From: an uncultured Clostridiaceae bacterium
GTDB taxonomy: Bacteria > Bacillota > Clostridia > Clostridiales > Oxobacteraceae
Length of the DNA stretch: 35,019 bases
Direction of reading: 5' to 3'
Assembly: GCA_937900065.1 (NCBI GenBank)
Contig: CALCDS010000274.1
Span: 1-35,019 of the forward strand
Each line of letters starts with the position of its first letter. Position 1 is the stretch's first letter. Below the pieces are notes generated by a model, which worked only from the letters and a program-made list of their open reading frames with translations, made no database searches and was not told where the DNA came from. This document shows, piece after piece, positions 17,928 to 25,043 of the stretch. Both the position numbers and the translations under genes were made by a program.

Positions 17928-18875
17928 ATGAGGGTAATACACGGAGACATCGACAAAAGGTTGATAGATAAAGGCACGGCATGTGCTCTTGGCTTCTTTG
18001 ACGGCGTCCATAGGGGCCATCAAAAATTGATACATAAACTTATTGAAATATCAACTGCATATGGGATAAAAAGCATGGTATTTACATTTAAAAGGCATCC
18101 TTTGAAGGTTTTGATGGATCCGAATGCTCCTGAACTTATTACAAGCAATAGAGAAAAAGCCGGCATATTGAAAGAGTTTGGAGTCGATATCGTAAATTTC
18201 AATAATGTTGATATGGACTTTTTAAACACTGAACCTGAATTCTTCTTGTCAAATATGATTGACAGGTTCAATGTAAAGGCTATAGTGGCAGGCTTCAATT
18301 TTAAATTCGGTCATCTGTGCAGGGGCGATTCAAGCTTTCTTAAAGAATACGGCAGGATAAACAATCTCAATGTGAACATAATAGATCCTATCCGCATCAA
18401 CGGAATAATCGTAAGCAGCACAGTGATAAGAGAATATATAAAAAACGGGAACATATCTATGGCAAATAAATTTCTTGGAAGATGCTTCTCATTGGAGGGC
18501 AGTATAATACACGGCATGGAAAGAGGAAGGAAAATAGGATTTCCAACAGCCAATTTATCGATAGATAAGGATATAATCGTCCCTAAAAATGGAGTCTATA
18601 TCACTGAAATTGATATAGACGGCACAAAAAAGATGGGCGTAACAAATGTAGGCTATAATCCTACATTCAACAACAGCTATATTTCAATCGAAACCCATAT
18701 AATAGGCTGCAGCAGAAATGTTTACGGCAAGCATGCAATCATATACTTTCATAAAAGATTGAGGGATGAGAAGGTCTTTAAAGATTTGACCGGGCTCTCA
18801 AAGCAGATAGATGACGACAAGCAAAGCGCAATACAATATTTTGAATGTTTAAAGGGCAGTACAAGGAATACCTGA
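17928..18875 (+). CDS. ribF: Bifunctional riboflavin kinase / FAD synthetase
   Basis: Phosphorylates riboflavin to FMN and adenylates FMN to FAD. The 315-aa protein has the N-terminal nucleotidyltransferase domain (ALGFFDGVHRGHQKL, about residues 20-34, with the HxGH-type site; STVIREYIKNG, about 164-174) and the C-terminal riboflavin kinase domain (GRKIGFPTANLSID, about 202-215; GVYITEI; IETHIIG). AGAGGAGA lies about 6 bases before ATG 17928. Its place between truB and rpsO is the standard Firmicutes one. No FMN riboswitch fold is evident in the short upstream gap. The gene is followed directly by the longest repeat of family 1. Confidence 0.96.
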   Translation: MRVIHGDIDKRLIDKGTACALGFFDGVHRGHQKLIHKLIEISTAYGIKSMVFTFKRHPLKVLMDPNAPELITSNREKAGILKEFGVDIVNFNNVDMDFLNTEPEFFLSNMIDRFNVKAIVAGFNFKFGHLCRGDSSFLKEYGRINNLNVNIIDPIRINGIIVSSTVIREYIKNGNISMANKFLGRCFSLEGSIIHGMERGRKIGFPTANLSIDKDIIVPKNGVYITEIDIDGTKKMGVTNVGYNPTFNNSYISIETHIIGCSRNVYGKHAIIYFHKRLRDEKVFKDLTGLSKQIDDDKQSAIQYFECLKGSTRNT

Positions 18876-18899
18876 TTTTGAATCTTGACAATATAAAAT

Positions 18900-19131
18900 T
18901 TAGCTATGTTAAATGATGTTGATTTTTTGAGCAATCCAAGTGAGTGGTGTGAGAGCTTTTGATAAGTTCTTGGTGAAGTTGCCGAAGTGAATCCTAGAAC
19001 TTTTGCTTGTCTGAACGAAGTGAGTTGCAAAAGTTCTTGATGAACGAGAGCAACGAGCCTTAGAACTTAAAAAGCGTGAACAGGCGAACGTGATGCTCAA
19101 AAAATCAACACCTCTGTTAAATGGAGCCTAA
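18900..19131. repeat. Full-length palindromic repeat, family 1 (MITE-like, 232 bp)
   Basis: The outer ends, TTAGCTATGTTAAA on the left and a right end related to TTTAACATAGCCTAA in the copy at 1-57, look like terminal inverted repeats. Inside them, TGTTGATTTTTTGAGCA (18917-18933) and TGCTCAAAAAATCAACA (19094-19110) are a perfect 17-bp inverted repeat. The centre holds a perfect 11-bp inverted repeat, AGAACTTTTGC (18996-19006) and GCAAAAGTTCT (19027-19037). Alternating AAGTTCT/AGAACTT blocks at 18965, 18996, 19031 and 19062 allow other pairings. There is no ORF of note. Together with the rpsO leader this fills the 408-base gap between ribF and rpsO. The single insertion site shows no clear target duplication. 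Confidence 0.85.
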
Positions 19132-19178
19132 TTCTTTTATATTTTTCGATAGTCATCTATACAAAACGATATGTTTTT

Positions 19179-19186
19179 GTTATAAT
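19179..19186 (+). promoter_or_regulatory. Candidate extended -10 promoter of rpsO
   Basis: TGTTATAAT, with the -10 hexamer TATAAT at 19181-19186 and TG just before it, is the same extended -10 seen before rimP. The -35 region is poor. Transcription would start near 19193, leaving a leader of about 90 bases before rpsO. Confidence 0.5.
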
Positions 19187-19203
19187 ATGTCTGTAGTTTC
19201 TAA

Positions 19204-19251
19204 TTAACCGTTTGCTGTGCTGTTCGATTCTCCAGCGATTTGCACGGTTGA
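19204..19251 (+). ncRNA. Candidate S15-responsive leader RNA of rpsO
   Basis: In the rpsO leader, TTAACCGT (19204-19211) can pair with ACGGTTGA (19244-19251), with one U-G pair. Inside, GCTG at 19214-19217 or at 19219-19222 can pair with CAGC (19233-19236), giving two competing folds. S15 is known to regulate its own mRNA in several phyla through different small leader folds, so this placement is suggestive. I did not match it to a named Rfam family. Confidence 0.4.
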
Positions 19252-19283
19252 CGGCGATTTGATTGTTTAAGGAGGTGACAGCT

Positions 19284-19547
19284 TTGGATAAGGTATTAAA
19301 GCAGGAAATAATCAACAAGTATAAGCTGCATGAGGGTGACACAGGTTCACCGGAAGTACAGATAGCTTTGCTTACTGAAAGGATTAACCATTTGAATGAT
19401 CATCTTAAGATAAACAAAAAGGATCATCATTCAAGAAGAGGTCTTTTAAAGATGGTTGGACAAAGAAGAGGTCTTTTAAATTATCTGAAAGATAAAGATA
19501 TTGAAAGATACAGGGTTATCATTGACAAACTTGACATCAGGAGATAA
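19284..19547 (+). CDS. rpsO: 30S ribosomal protein S15
   Basis: Primary binder of 16S rRNA helices 20-22 and part of a subunit bridge. The 87-aa protein carries the family hallmarks HEGDTGSPEVQIALLTERI (about residues 14-32), LNDHLKINKKDHHSRRGLL and the repeated RRGLL segment. The start is TTG 19284, because AAGGAGGTGACAGC lies directly upstream and the resulting length matches S15 (88-89 aa in most bacteria). The open frame extends back to 19263, but that would place the Shine-Dalgarno inside the gene. It is followed by a hairpin and then pnp, as in many bacteria. Confidence 0.96.
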   Translation: MDKVLKQEIINKYKLHEGDTGSPEVQIALLTERINHLNDHLKINKKDHHSRRGLLKMVGQRRGLLNYLKDKDIERYRVIIDKLDIRR

Positions 19548-19550
19548 TAC

Positions 19551-19580
19551 AGAGCGGTCAACAACCGCTCTATTAATTTT
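19551..19580 (+). terminator. Hairpin between rpsO and pnp
   Basis: AGAGCGGT (19551-19558) and ACCGCTCT (19564-19571) pair perfectly around a CAACA loop, followed by ATTAATTTT. It is a modest terminator or an RNA-processing stem. In E. coli the rpsO-pnp gap contains both a terminator and an RNase III stem used for PNPase autocontrol; whether that applies here is unknown. Confidence 0.65.
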
Positions 19581-19662
19581 GGCAAAACTCAATATTTGTT
19601 GTTAACTTTCTAATTTGGGGAAATATATAAACATACAATAAGAATTGAAAGGAGGTAATAGC

Positions 19663-21774
19663 TTGGTGCATAATTTTCAAACTGAAATCGCGGGGAGAAG
19701 ACTTGAAGCCGAGATAGGAAAAGTAGGCATGCTTTCCAATGGTGCTGTGATGATTAGGTATGGTGATACTGTCGTATTGGTAAATGCGAATTCATCTCCT
19801 GAACCAAGGGAGGGTGTGGACTTTTTCCCTTTAAGTGTTGAATATGAGGAAAGGTTATATTCTGTAGGAAAAATACCGGGTGGATTTATAAAAAGAGAGG
19901 GCAAGCCAACGGAGAAGGCTATACTTTCTGCAAGATCAATCGACAGGCCGATCAGGCCGCTTTTCCCGAAGGGTTACAGAAATGACGTGCAAGTGATATG
20001 CACTGTTATGTCTGTAGATCCTGACAACCAGCCTGATGTGCTTTCAATAAACGGTGCATCGCTCGCACTTACAATATCAGATATACCTTTTGAAGGTCCT
20101 GTGGGAGCCGTTATGGTAGGATATATTGATGGACAATATGTATTGAATCCTGATGCAGCGCAAAGGGATAAAAGCATACTCCATCTTGTAGTTGTTTCAA
20201 CAAGGGACAGGGTAATAATGATAGAGGCAGGCGCTAATGAAATCGATGAAGACACCATGTTTGGCGCTATCATGTTTGGTTTTGAAAAATGCCAGGACAT
20301 AATCAAATTCCAGGATGAAATCAGAGCTGAAGTAGGCAAAGAAAAAGTCGTCCCGGAAATTCATCATGTTGAGGAAGAGATAGAAAGTGCGGTCAGGGAA
20401 TATGCCAAAGATATGGTATGCGATGTCATGCATATACAGGACAGGACCGAGAGGAATGATAAGACCGATGAGATGAAGCAGGATGTGTATGAGCATTTTG
20501 CAGAAACTTTTCCTGAAAAAGAAAAGGATATCGATGAAGTTCTTTACGATATGATGAAAGCTGAACTTAGAAGACTTGCTCTGGAGGATGGCAAAAGGGT
20601 CGACGGCAGGGCATTTAATGAAGTAAGGCCGATTTCCTGTGAAGTAGGGCTCCTACCAAGGGCACATGGTTCAGCATTGTTTACAAGAGGTCTTACGCAA
20701 GTACTGACTGCTACTACGCTTGGAGCGATCGGAGATGTACAGGTGCTTGACGGGCTTGGAGACGAAGAATACAAACGCTATATACATCATTATAATTTTC
20801 CACCTTATTCAACGGGCGAGGTAAGGATGGTAAGGGGGCCAGGAAGGCGTGAAATAGGACACGGTGCTCTTGCAGAAAGGGCGCTTGAACCGATGATACC
20901 TTCAGAGAATGAATTCCCATACACTATACGCCTGGTTTCAGAAGTTTTAAGTTCAAATGGTTCAACATCACAGGCCAGCATATGTGCCAGCACATTGTCG
21001 CTTTTAGATGCTGGAGTTCCGATCAAAGCTCCTGTGGCAGGAGTTGCAATGGGAATGATATCTAACGACGATATGAGCAAATTTAAAATACTGACCGACA
21101 TACAGGGAACTGAAGACTTTTTTGGAGATATGGATTTTAAAGTGGCCGGAACTTCCAAAGGCATTACGGCGATACAAATGGATACAAAAATACATGGGCT
21201 TCCAAAAGATGTTATCCGCGCTACATTGGATAATGCAAGGGAAGGAAGAATATTTATACTCGGCAAGATGAGAGAGTGCATAAGCAAACCAAAGAGTGAT
21301 CTGTCACCATATGCTCCAAGGATTATAACAACTACCATAGATCCTGATAAAATAAGGGATGTAATAGGTGCAGGCGGTAAAACCATAAATAAGATAATTG
21401 CAGACACCGGAGTTAAAATCGATATACAGGATGATGGAAGGATATTCATATGTGCCAATGATACCGAGTCAGGCAAAAAAGCACTGAAGATAATTGATGG
21501 GTTAACGCATGATGTTCAAGCAGGTGAAGTATATTTGGGTAAAGTAACCAGGATAATGCCGTTCGGTGCATTCGTCGAGATACTTCCTGGAAAAGAAGGG
21601 CTTGTTCATATATCAAAGCTTGCCTTTGAAAGGGTCAACAAGGTAGAAGATGTAGTAAATGTAGGAGACGAAATACTGGTAAAGGTTACGGACATAGATA
21701 ACCAGGGAAGGATAAACCTGTCAAGAAAAGATGCACTTAAGGATGAGAAAGAAAAATCCGAAAAAGAGCAGTAA
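19663..21774 (+). CDS. pnp: Polyribonucleotide nucleotidyltransferase (PNPase)
   Basis: Phosphorolytic 3'-5' exoribonuclease and RNA tailing enzyme, acting as a trimer. The 703-aa protein has two RNase PH domains (about 10-140 and 310-470) joined by a helical domain. The second one is the active one, with FPPYSTGEVRMVRGPGRREIGHG split over about residues 380-402 and FFGDMDFKVAGT near 485-497 carrying the acidic catalytic residues. A KH domain follows (VIGAGGKTINKI, about 565-576), then an S1 domain (GKVTRIMPFGAFVEILPG, about 626-643) and a short charged tail. AAAGGAGGT (19648-19656) lies 6 bases before TTG 19663; GTG 19666 in the same frame is the alternative start. Confidence 0.97.
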   Translation: MVHNFQTEIAGRRLEAEIGKVGMLSNGAVMIRYGDTVVLVNANSSPEPREGVDFFPLSVEYEERLYSVGKIPGGFIKREGKPTEKAILSARSIDRPIRPLFPKGYRNDVQVICTVMSVDPDNQPDVLSINGASLALTISDIPFEGPVGAVMVGYIDGQYVLNPDAAQRDKSILHLVVVSTRDRVIMIEAGANEIDEDTMFGAIMFGFEKCQDIIKFQDEIRAEVGKEKVVPEIHHVEEEIESAVREYAKDMVCDVMHIQDRTERNDKTDEMKQDVYEHFAETFPEKEKDIDEVLYDMMKAELRRLALEDGKRVDGRAFNEVRPISCEVGLLPRAHGSALFTRGLTQVLTATTLGAIGDVQVLDGLGDEEYKRYIHHYNFPPYSTGEVRMVRGPGRREIGHGALAERALEPMIPSENEFPYTIRLVSEVLSSNGSTSQASICASTLSLLDAGVPIKAPVAGVAMGMISNDDMSKFKILTDIQGTEDFFGDMDFKVAGTSKGITAIQMDTKIHGLPKDVIRATLDNAREGRIFILGKMRECISKPKSDLSPYAPRIITTTIDPDKIRDVIGAGGKTINKIIADTGVKIDIQDDGRIFICANDTESGKKALKIIDGLTHDVQAGEVYLGKVTRIMPFGAFVEILPGKEGLVHISKLAFERVNKVEDVVNVGDEILVKVTDIDNQGRINLSRKDALKDEKEKSEKEQ

Positions 21775-21806
21775 AAAGAAGGGCTTTATAACGAAGCCTT
21801 TCTTTT
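21775..21806 (+). terminator. Terminator of rpsO-pnp
   Basis: AAAGAAGGGCTT (21775-21786) pairs with AAGCCTTTCTTT (21794-21805), with one G-U pair, starting right after the pnp stop codon. The stem ends in a short T run. It is followed at once by a copy of repeat family 1. Confidence 0.8.
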
Positions 21807-21810
21807 ATTA

Positions 21811-21917
21811 TAGGCTCTGTTAAAGTATAGTGGGGCCGTATGGAGCGTTATAATGTTGATTTTGAGCAATACAAGTGAGCAGTGTGAGCACTTTTCATTT
21901 TGTTAAACATAGACTTA
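21811..21917. repeat. Short, decayed copy of palindromic repeat family 1
   Basis: The left end TAGGCTCTGTTAAA (21811-21824) and the core TGTTGATTTTGAGCA (21854-21868, two T residues fewer than the full copy) match family 1. The next stretch, AATACAAGTGAGCAGTGTGAG, parallels the left arm of the 18900 copy (AATCCAAGTGAGTGGTGTGAG, listed here with the mismatches at five or fewer sites). The right arm with GTGAACAGGCGA is missing. A possible right end, TTAAACATAGACTTA, lies at 21903-21917. Confidence 0.65.
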
Positions 21918-21922
21918 TTATA

Positions 21923-21971
21923 AAGCAAAATTTTAAGGCAAAATACATTTTTAAGTATGAAAATTTTGCTT
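21923..21971 (+). repeat. 12-bp perfect inverted repeat directly before dut (possible family 2)
   Basis: AAGCAAAATTTT (21923-21934) and AAAATTTTGCTT (21960-21971) are perfect complements with a 25-base loop. The dut ribosome site GGGTGGTG starts 4 bases later, so the stem would end next to it in the mRNA. There is no T run. Sequence similarity to the 17845-17887 hairpin suggests a common origin. Confidence 0.6.
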
Positions 21972-21988
21972 ATTGGGTGGTGTACTGA

Positions 21989-22429
21989 TTGGATATTTTG
22001 ATCAAAAGGACCGATGATGCTAAGGATTTGCCTCTGCCTTCATATATGAGTGAACAGGCTGCAGGTATGGATCTAAGAGCCAATATAAAGGATGAAGTTA
22101 TAGTTGAGCCCGGCAAAATTAAAGTTGTTCCCACAGGCATCATGATCGCACTTCCAAAGGGATTTGAAGCTCAAATAAGGCCGAGGAGCGGGCTTGCGCT
22201 AAAACACGGCGTAACTTTGCTCAACAGTCCGGGAACGATCGATGCCGATTATCGCGGAGAAATAAAAGTTTTGATGATAAATTTTGGGAACAAAGATTTT
22301 GTGATAAACCGTGGCGACAGGATCGCACAGATAATAATAAGCAAGGTTGAACAAGCCTCACTTATAGAAGTGGACAAGATTCCTGAAAGTCGAAGAGGAA
22401 CTAATGGATTCGGCTCAACAGGCAAATGA
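21989..22429 (+). CDS. dut: dUTP diphosphatase
   Basis: Hydrolyses dUTP to dUMP, keeping uracil out of DNA and supplying dTMP synthesis. It is a trimeric all-beta enzyme of 146 aa with all five motifs: AAGMDLRAN (about residues 24-32), PRSGLALKHGV (about 67-77), GTIDADYRGEIKV with the catalytic Asp (about 82-94), DRIAQIII (about 110-117), and the flexible C-terminal RRGTNGFGSTGK at the very end. It starts with TTG at 21989, with GGGTGGTG about 6 bases upstream. A hairpin precedes the ribosome site. In B. subtilis other genes (ylxY, mlpA) follow pnp here, so this gene marks a different local order. Confidence 0.96.
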   Translation: MDILIKRTDDAKDLPLPSYMSEQAAGMDLRANIKDEVIVEPGKIKVVPTGIMIALPKGFEAQIRPRSGLALKHGVTLLNSPGTIDADYRGEIKVLMINFGNKDFVINRGDRIAQIIISKVEQASLIEVDKIPESRRGTNGFGSTGK

Positions 22430-22436
22430 TATGTGC

Positions 22437-22489
22437 GGGGGTGCTGCACAATGAATTATTTATGCATTGTGCAACACCCCCACGATTTT
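22437..22489 (+). terminator. Strong hairpin after dut
   Basis: GGGGGTGCTGCACAATG (22437-22453) pairs with CATTGTGCAACACCCCC (22465-22481) over 16 of 17 positions around an 11-base loop, followed by ACGATTTTAG. It is very stable but has a weak T run. It probably ends the dut transcript, possibly in both directions although no gene reads in from the other side. Confidence 0.7.
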
Positions 22490-22509
22490 AGTTAGATTAG
22501 GACACATCA

Positions 22510-22537
22510 TCAACAACTTTGTTAAACAGAACCATAA
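22510..22537. repeat. Remnant of the right end of repeat family 1
   Basis: TCAACAACTTTGTTAAACAGAACCATAA matches the right end of the full copy (from TCAACACCTCTGTTAAATGG at 19104) with a few substitutions and one base inserted. No left arm is visible; the rest of the gap to ylmC is AT-rich and shows only a possible -10 (TATAAT at 22608-22613) without a convincing -35. Confidence 0.45.
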
Positions 22538-22653
22538 GCTAAAACCATTCATAATATAAACAATAATAATATTATGTAAAATAGACATTATTTTATTCTA
22601 CATATCATATAATTAGTAAATGGATTTGCCCATATGAATTTTGGAGGTAAAAT

Positions 22654-22962
22654 ATGTTTATAAAATTTAATTACAATGAAGATGAAATTAAACCCGGGAA
22701 GAAAAGATTGAGCGAAATCGGCGGACAAGAGATCATAAACCTTTATGACGGGGGCAGGATGGGAATGATCGCTGATATAGACTTGCTTATAGATGATAAG
22801 ACCGGAGCGATTGAAGCTTTGCTTGTACCGGAATCTAAAGGCTTTTTTTCAATAAAGTCAGATAAAAACTACATAAAAGTACCCTGGGATGCTGTAAGAA
22901 AAATAGGACAGGATGCTCTAATAATTGAAATGGATGAAAGAAATGAGAAAAAGAGGTTCTGA
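22654..22962 (+). CDS. YlmC/YmxH family PRC-barrel protein, sporulation-associated
   Basis: A 102-aa protein with one PRC-barrel domain: RLSEIGGQEIINLYDGGRMG (about residues 18-37), IADIDLLIDDKTGAIEALLVP (about 39-59) and YIKVPWDAVRKIGQDALIIE. This is the pattern of the YlmC/YmxH family found in endospore formers; the molecular function is unknown. GGAGGT lies about 7 bases before ATG 22654. The N-terminus is about 17 residues longer than the usual MRLSELGG start of the family; the extension is charged (IKFNYNEDEIKPGKK). In B. subtilis ymxH lies before the dipicolinate and lysine-branch genes; here an aspartokinase follows directly. Confidence 0.8.
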   Translation: MFIKFNYNEDEIKPGKKRLSEIGGQEIINLYDGGRMGMIADIDLLIDDKTGAIEALLVPESKGFFSIKSDKNYIKVPWDAVRKIGQDALIIEMDERNEKKRF

Positions 22963-22966
22963 TATA

Positions 22967-22995
22967 TTGTAGAATTATTTTTATATAACTATAAT
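22967..22995 (+). promoter_or_regulatory. Candidate sigma-A promoter of the aspartokinase gene
   Basis: TTGTAG (22967-22972), a 17-base spacer and TATAAT (22990-22995), starting 5 bases after the ylmC-like stop. The -35 box matches only the TTG. The leader would be about 30 bases, too short for a lysine riboswitch, so lysine control at the RNA level is not indicated. Confidence 0.4.
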
Positions 22996-23032
22996 ATTCT
23001 ATATAACAATGCTCGGTTTCGGGAGGTTACAT

Positions 23033-24250
23033 ATGAAGATACTAGTGCAAAAATTTGGAGGAACTTCTGTAGCAACTGAAGAACGCAGGAGTAAGGCAGC
23101 TGATAAAATAATAAAATCAAAGAGGGATGGATATTCTCCTATAGTAGTTGTTTCAGCTATGGGAAGAGGGGGAGATCCATATGCCACAGATACGCTTTTA
23201 GGCTTGGTTAAGTCAACATCAGAGGATAGCGACAAAAGGGAAATGGATATGGTTATGGCTTGCGGCGAGATAATATCATGCAACGTATTCTGTTCCATGT
23301 TAAGGTCTAAGGGAGTAGCGTGTTCATCACTCACAGGAGGACAGGCCGGCATAATTACTGATGATAACTTCGGAAACGCATCGATTATAAAAGTGGAAAC
23401 TGAAAGGCTTTACAATTTGCTTAAGAATGGAATAATACCTGTTGTGGCTGGCTTCCAGGGAATCACCGAGGATGGGGATATAACCACCATAGGGCGCGGA
23501 GGAAGCGATACTACAGCAGCTGTAATAGGTGAAGCTATAAAAGCAGAAGAAATACAGATATATACTGATGTTGGCGGCATTATGACTGCCGACCCGAGGA
23601 TAGTGCCTGATGCAAGGGTCATAAAGACGATGAGCTATAATGAAGTGTTCCAGCTTGCCGACATGGGCGCAAAAGTGATACACCCGAGAGCCGTAGAATT
23701 TGCGATGAGGGGAAACATACCCATTGTTATAAAGAATACTATGTCAGATGAACCAGGCACATATATCACAAATTATTATAAAGATGGTATTTCAAGTCCG
23801 CTTGTCACGGGGATAACCTACATGGCTAACAGGACTCAGATATATATAGAAAACAAGAATGGTGAATATTTTGATGATGAGAAACTTTTTACTGCACTTG
23901 CTCAAAATAAAATAAGCATTGATCTCATAAATGTATTTCCAACACACAAGGTGTTTACAATAGATGATGAATGTACTCAAAAGACTGAATACATTTTAAA
24001 ACAATTCGATCTTAAGTATAGCAAGGTTGAAAATTGCAGCAAGATATCTGTTATTGGGAGCCTGATAAGAGGTGTTCCCGGAATAATGGCAAGGATTATA
24101 AAAGCTTTAAAAAGTGAGAATATAGAAATACTTCAGACTTCAGATTCCCATACGACGATATGGTGCCTTGTAAGAGATAAGGATACCGCCAAGGCGATAA
24201 ATGCTCTTCACAGCGAATTCAACTTATCAAAGGTTGATAAAATGCAATAG
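23033..24250 (+). CDS. dapG: Aspartate kinase, DapG type
   Basis: Phosphorylates aspartate, the first step to lysine, threonine, methionine and meso-diaminopimelate. The 405-aa protein has the kinase domain (VQKFGGTSVAT near residues 5-14; GRGGSDTTAAVIGEAI near 161-176; YTDVGGIMTADPRIV near 182-196) and two C-terminal ACT domains (from about residue 265) that sense end products. Length and context next to a ymxH-like gene and a TepA-like gene match B. subtilis DapG, the diaminopimelate-sensitive isozyme used for wall and spore synthesis, rather than LysC. GGGAGGT lies 7 bases before ATG 23033. The neighbouring dpaA, dpaB, asd and dapA genes seen in Bacillus are absent. Confidence 0.85.
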   Translation: MKILVQKFGGTSVATEERRSKAADKIIKSKRDGYSPIVVVSAMGRGGDPYATDTLLGLVKSTSEDSDKREMDMVMACGEIISCNVFCSMLRSKGVACSSLTGGQAGIITDDNFGNASIIKVETERLYNLLKNGIIPVVAGFQGITEDGDITTIGRGGSDTTAAVIGEAIKAEEIQIYTDVGGIMTADPRIVPDARVIKTMSYNEVFQLADMGAKVIHPRAVEFAMRGNIPIVIKNTMSDEPGTYITNYYKDGISSPLVTGITYMANRTQIYIENKNGEYFDDEKLFTALAQNKISIDLINVFPTHKVFTIDDECTQKTEYILKQFDLKYSKVENCSKISVIGSLIRGVPGIMARIIKALKSENIEILQTSDSHTTIWCLVRDKDTAKAINALHSEFNLSKVDKMQ

Positions 24251-24326
24251 AGTATTGTTTCTTCGTTTTGAATATATAGGCCTCCAATGGATAAAATATA
24301 CCTATAGCAGATAAAGAGGTGTTTCC

Positions 24327-25043
24327 ATGATGAAGGAAGAAAAAAACGAGAAACAAGAGATGACAGATAGAGGGGTAAACAATGACCTTCAAAATTTAAA
24401 AGAGCTTGCTGAGGACAGCATCCCCAAATTAAAAAGCAACATACATTGTCTTACTATAATAGGGCAAATAGAGGGGCATGTAATGCTTCCTCCTCAAACA
24501 AAGTCTACTAAATATGAGCATGTTATACCTCAACTTGTAGCAATCGAAGAAAGCCCTGATATAGAAGGGCTACTTGTGATATTGAACACGGTAGGAGGGG
24601 ATGTGGAAGCAGGCCTTGCAATCGCAGAGATGATAAACAGCCTTAGCAAGCCCACGGTTTCACTGGTGATAGGTGGAGGACACAGTATCGGCGTACCGCT
24701 TGCAACTTCAGCCGACTATTCATACATATCCCCGACAGCGACGATGACGGTCCACCCTATCAGGATGAATGGGCTTATAATAGGAGTGCCTCAAACTTTT
24801 GAATACTTCAAGAAAATGCAGGACAGGATACTTTCATTTGTGGAGAGGACATCAAATATAACTAAGAAAAGGCTTATGTCATTGATGCAGGAAACCGATG
24901 ATCTTTTAAATGATATGGGTACTATTTTAATTGGAAGACAAGCCGTTGATGCTGGTATAATAGATGATGTTGGCGGTTTAAGCGATGCCATATCCAAACT
25001 AAAAAAAATGGTGGATGAGCGCAAACAAAAACAAGAGACATGA
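24327..25043 (+). CDS. tepA: TepA/ClpP-like serine protease
   Basis: A ClpP/crotonase-fold protease of 238 aa, related to B. subtilis TepA (YmfB), which has been linked to translocation or sporulation-related proteolysis. The fold is visible from CLTIIGQIEGHV (about residue 41) through ILNTVGGDVEAGLAIAEMI (about 90-108). The nucleophile Ser is in GGGHSIGVPLATSADY (about 117-132) and the catalytic His in MTVHPIRMNG (about 138-147). AGAGGTG lies about 5 bases before ATG 24327; ATG 24330 is also possible. The TGA stop (25041-25043) is the first codon of a repeat family 1 copy, so the last residues of the protein may have been set by that insertion. The location before ftsK matches Bacillus. Confidence 0.85.
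   Translation: MMKEEKNEKQEMTDRGVNNDLQNLKELAEDSIPKLKSNIHCLTIIGQIEGHVMLPPQTKSTKYEHVIPQLVAIEESPDIEGLLVILNTVGGDVEAGLAIAEMINSLSKPTVSLVIGGGHSIGVPLATSADYSYISPTATMTVHPIRMNGLIIGVPQTFEYFKKMQDRILSFVERTSNITKKRLMSLMQETDDLLNDMGTILIGRQAVDAGIIDDVGGLSDAISKLKKMVDERKQKQET

Noticed and set aside
22970..23032. Lysine riboswitch before the aspartokinase
   Set aside because: The leader is only about 30-70 bases, far shorter than a lysine riboswitch aptamer.
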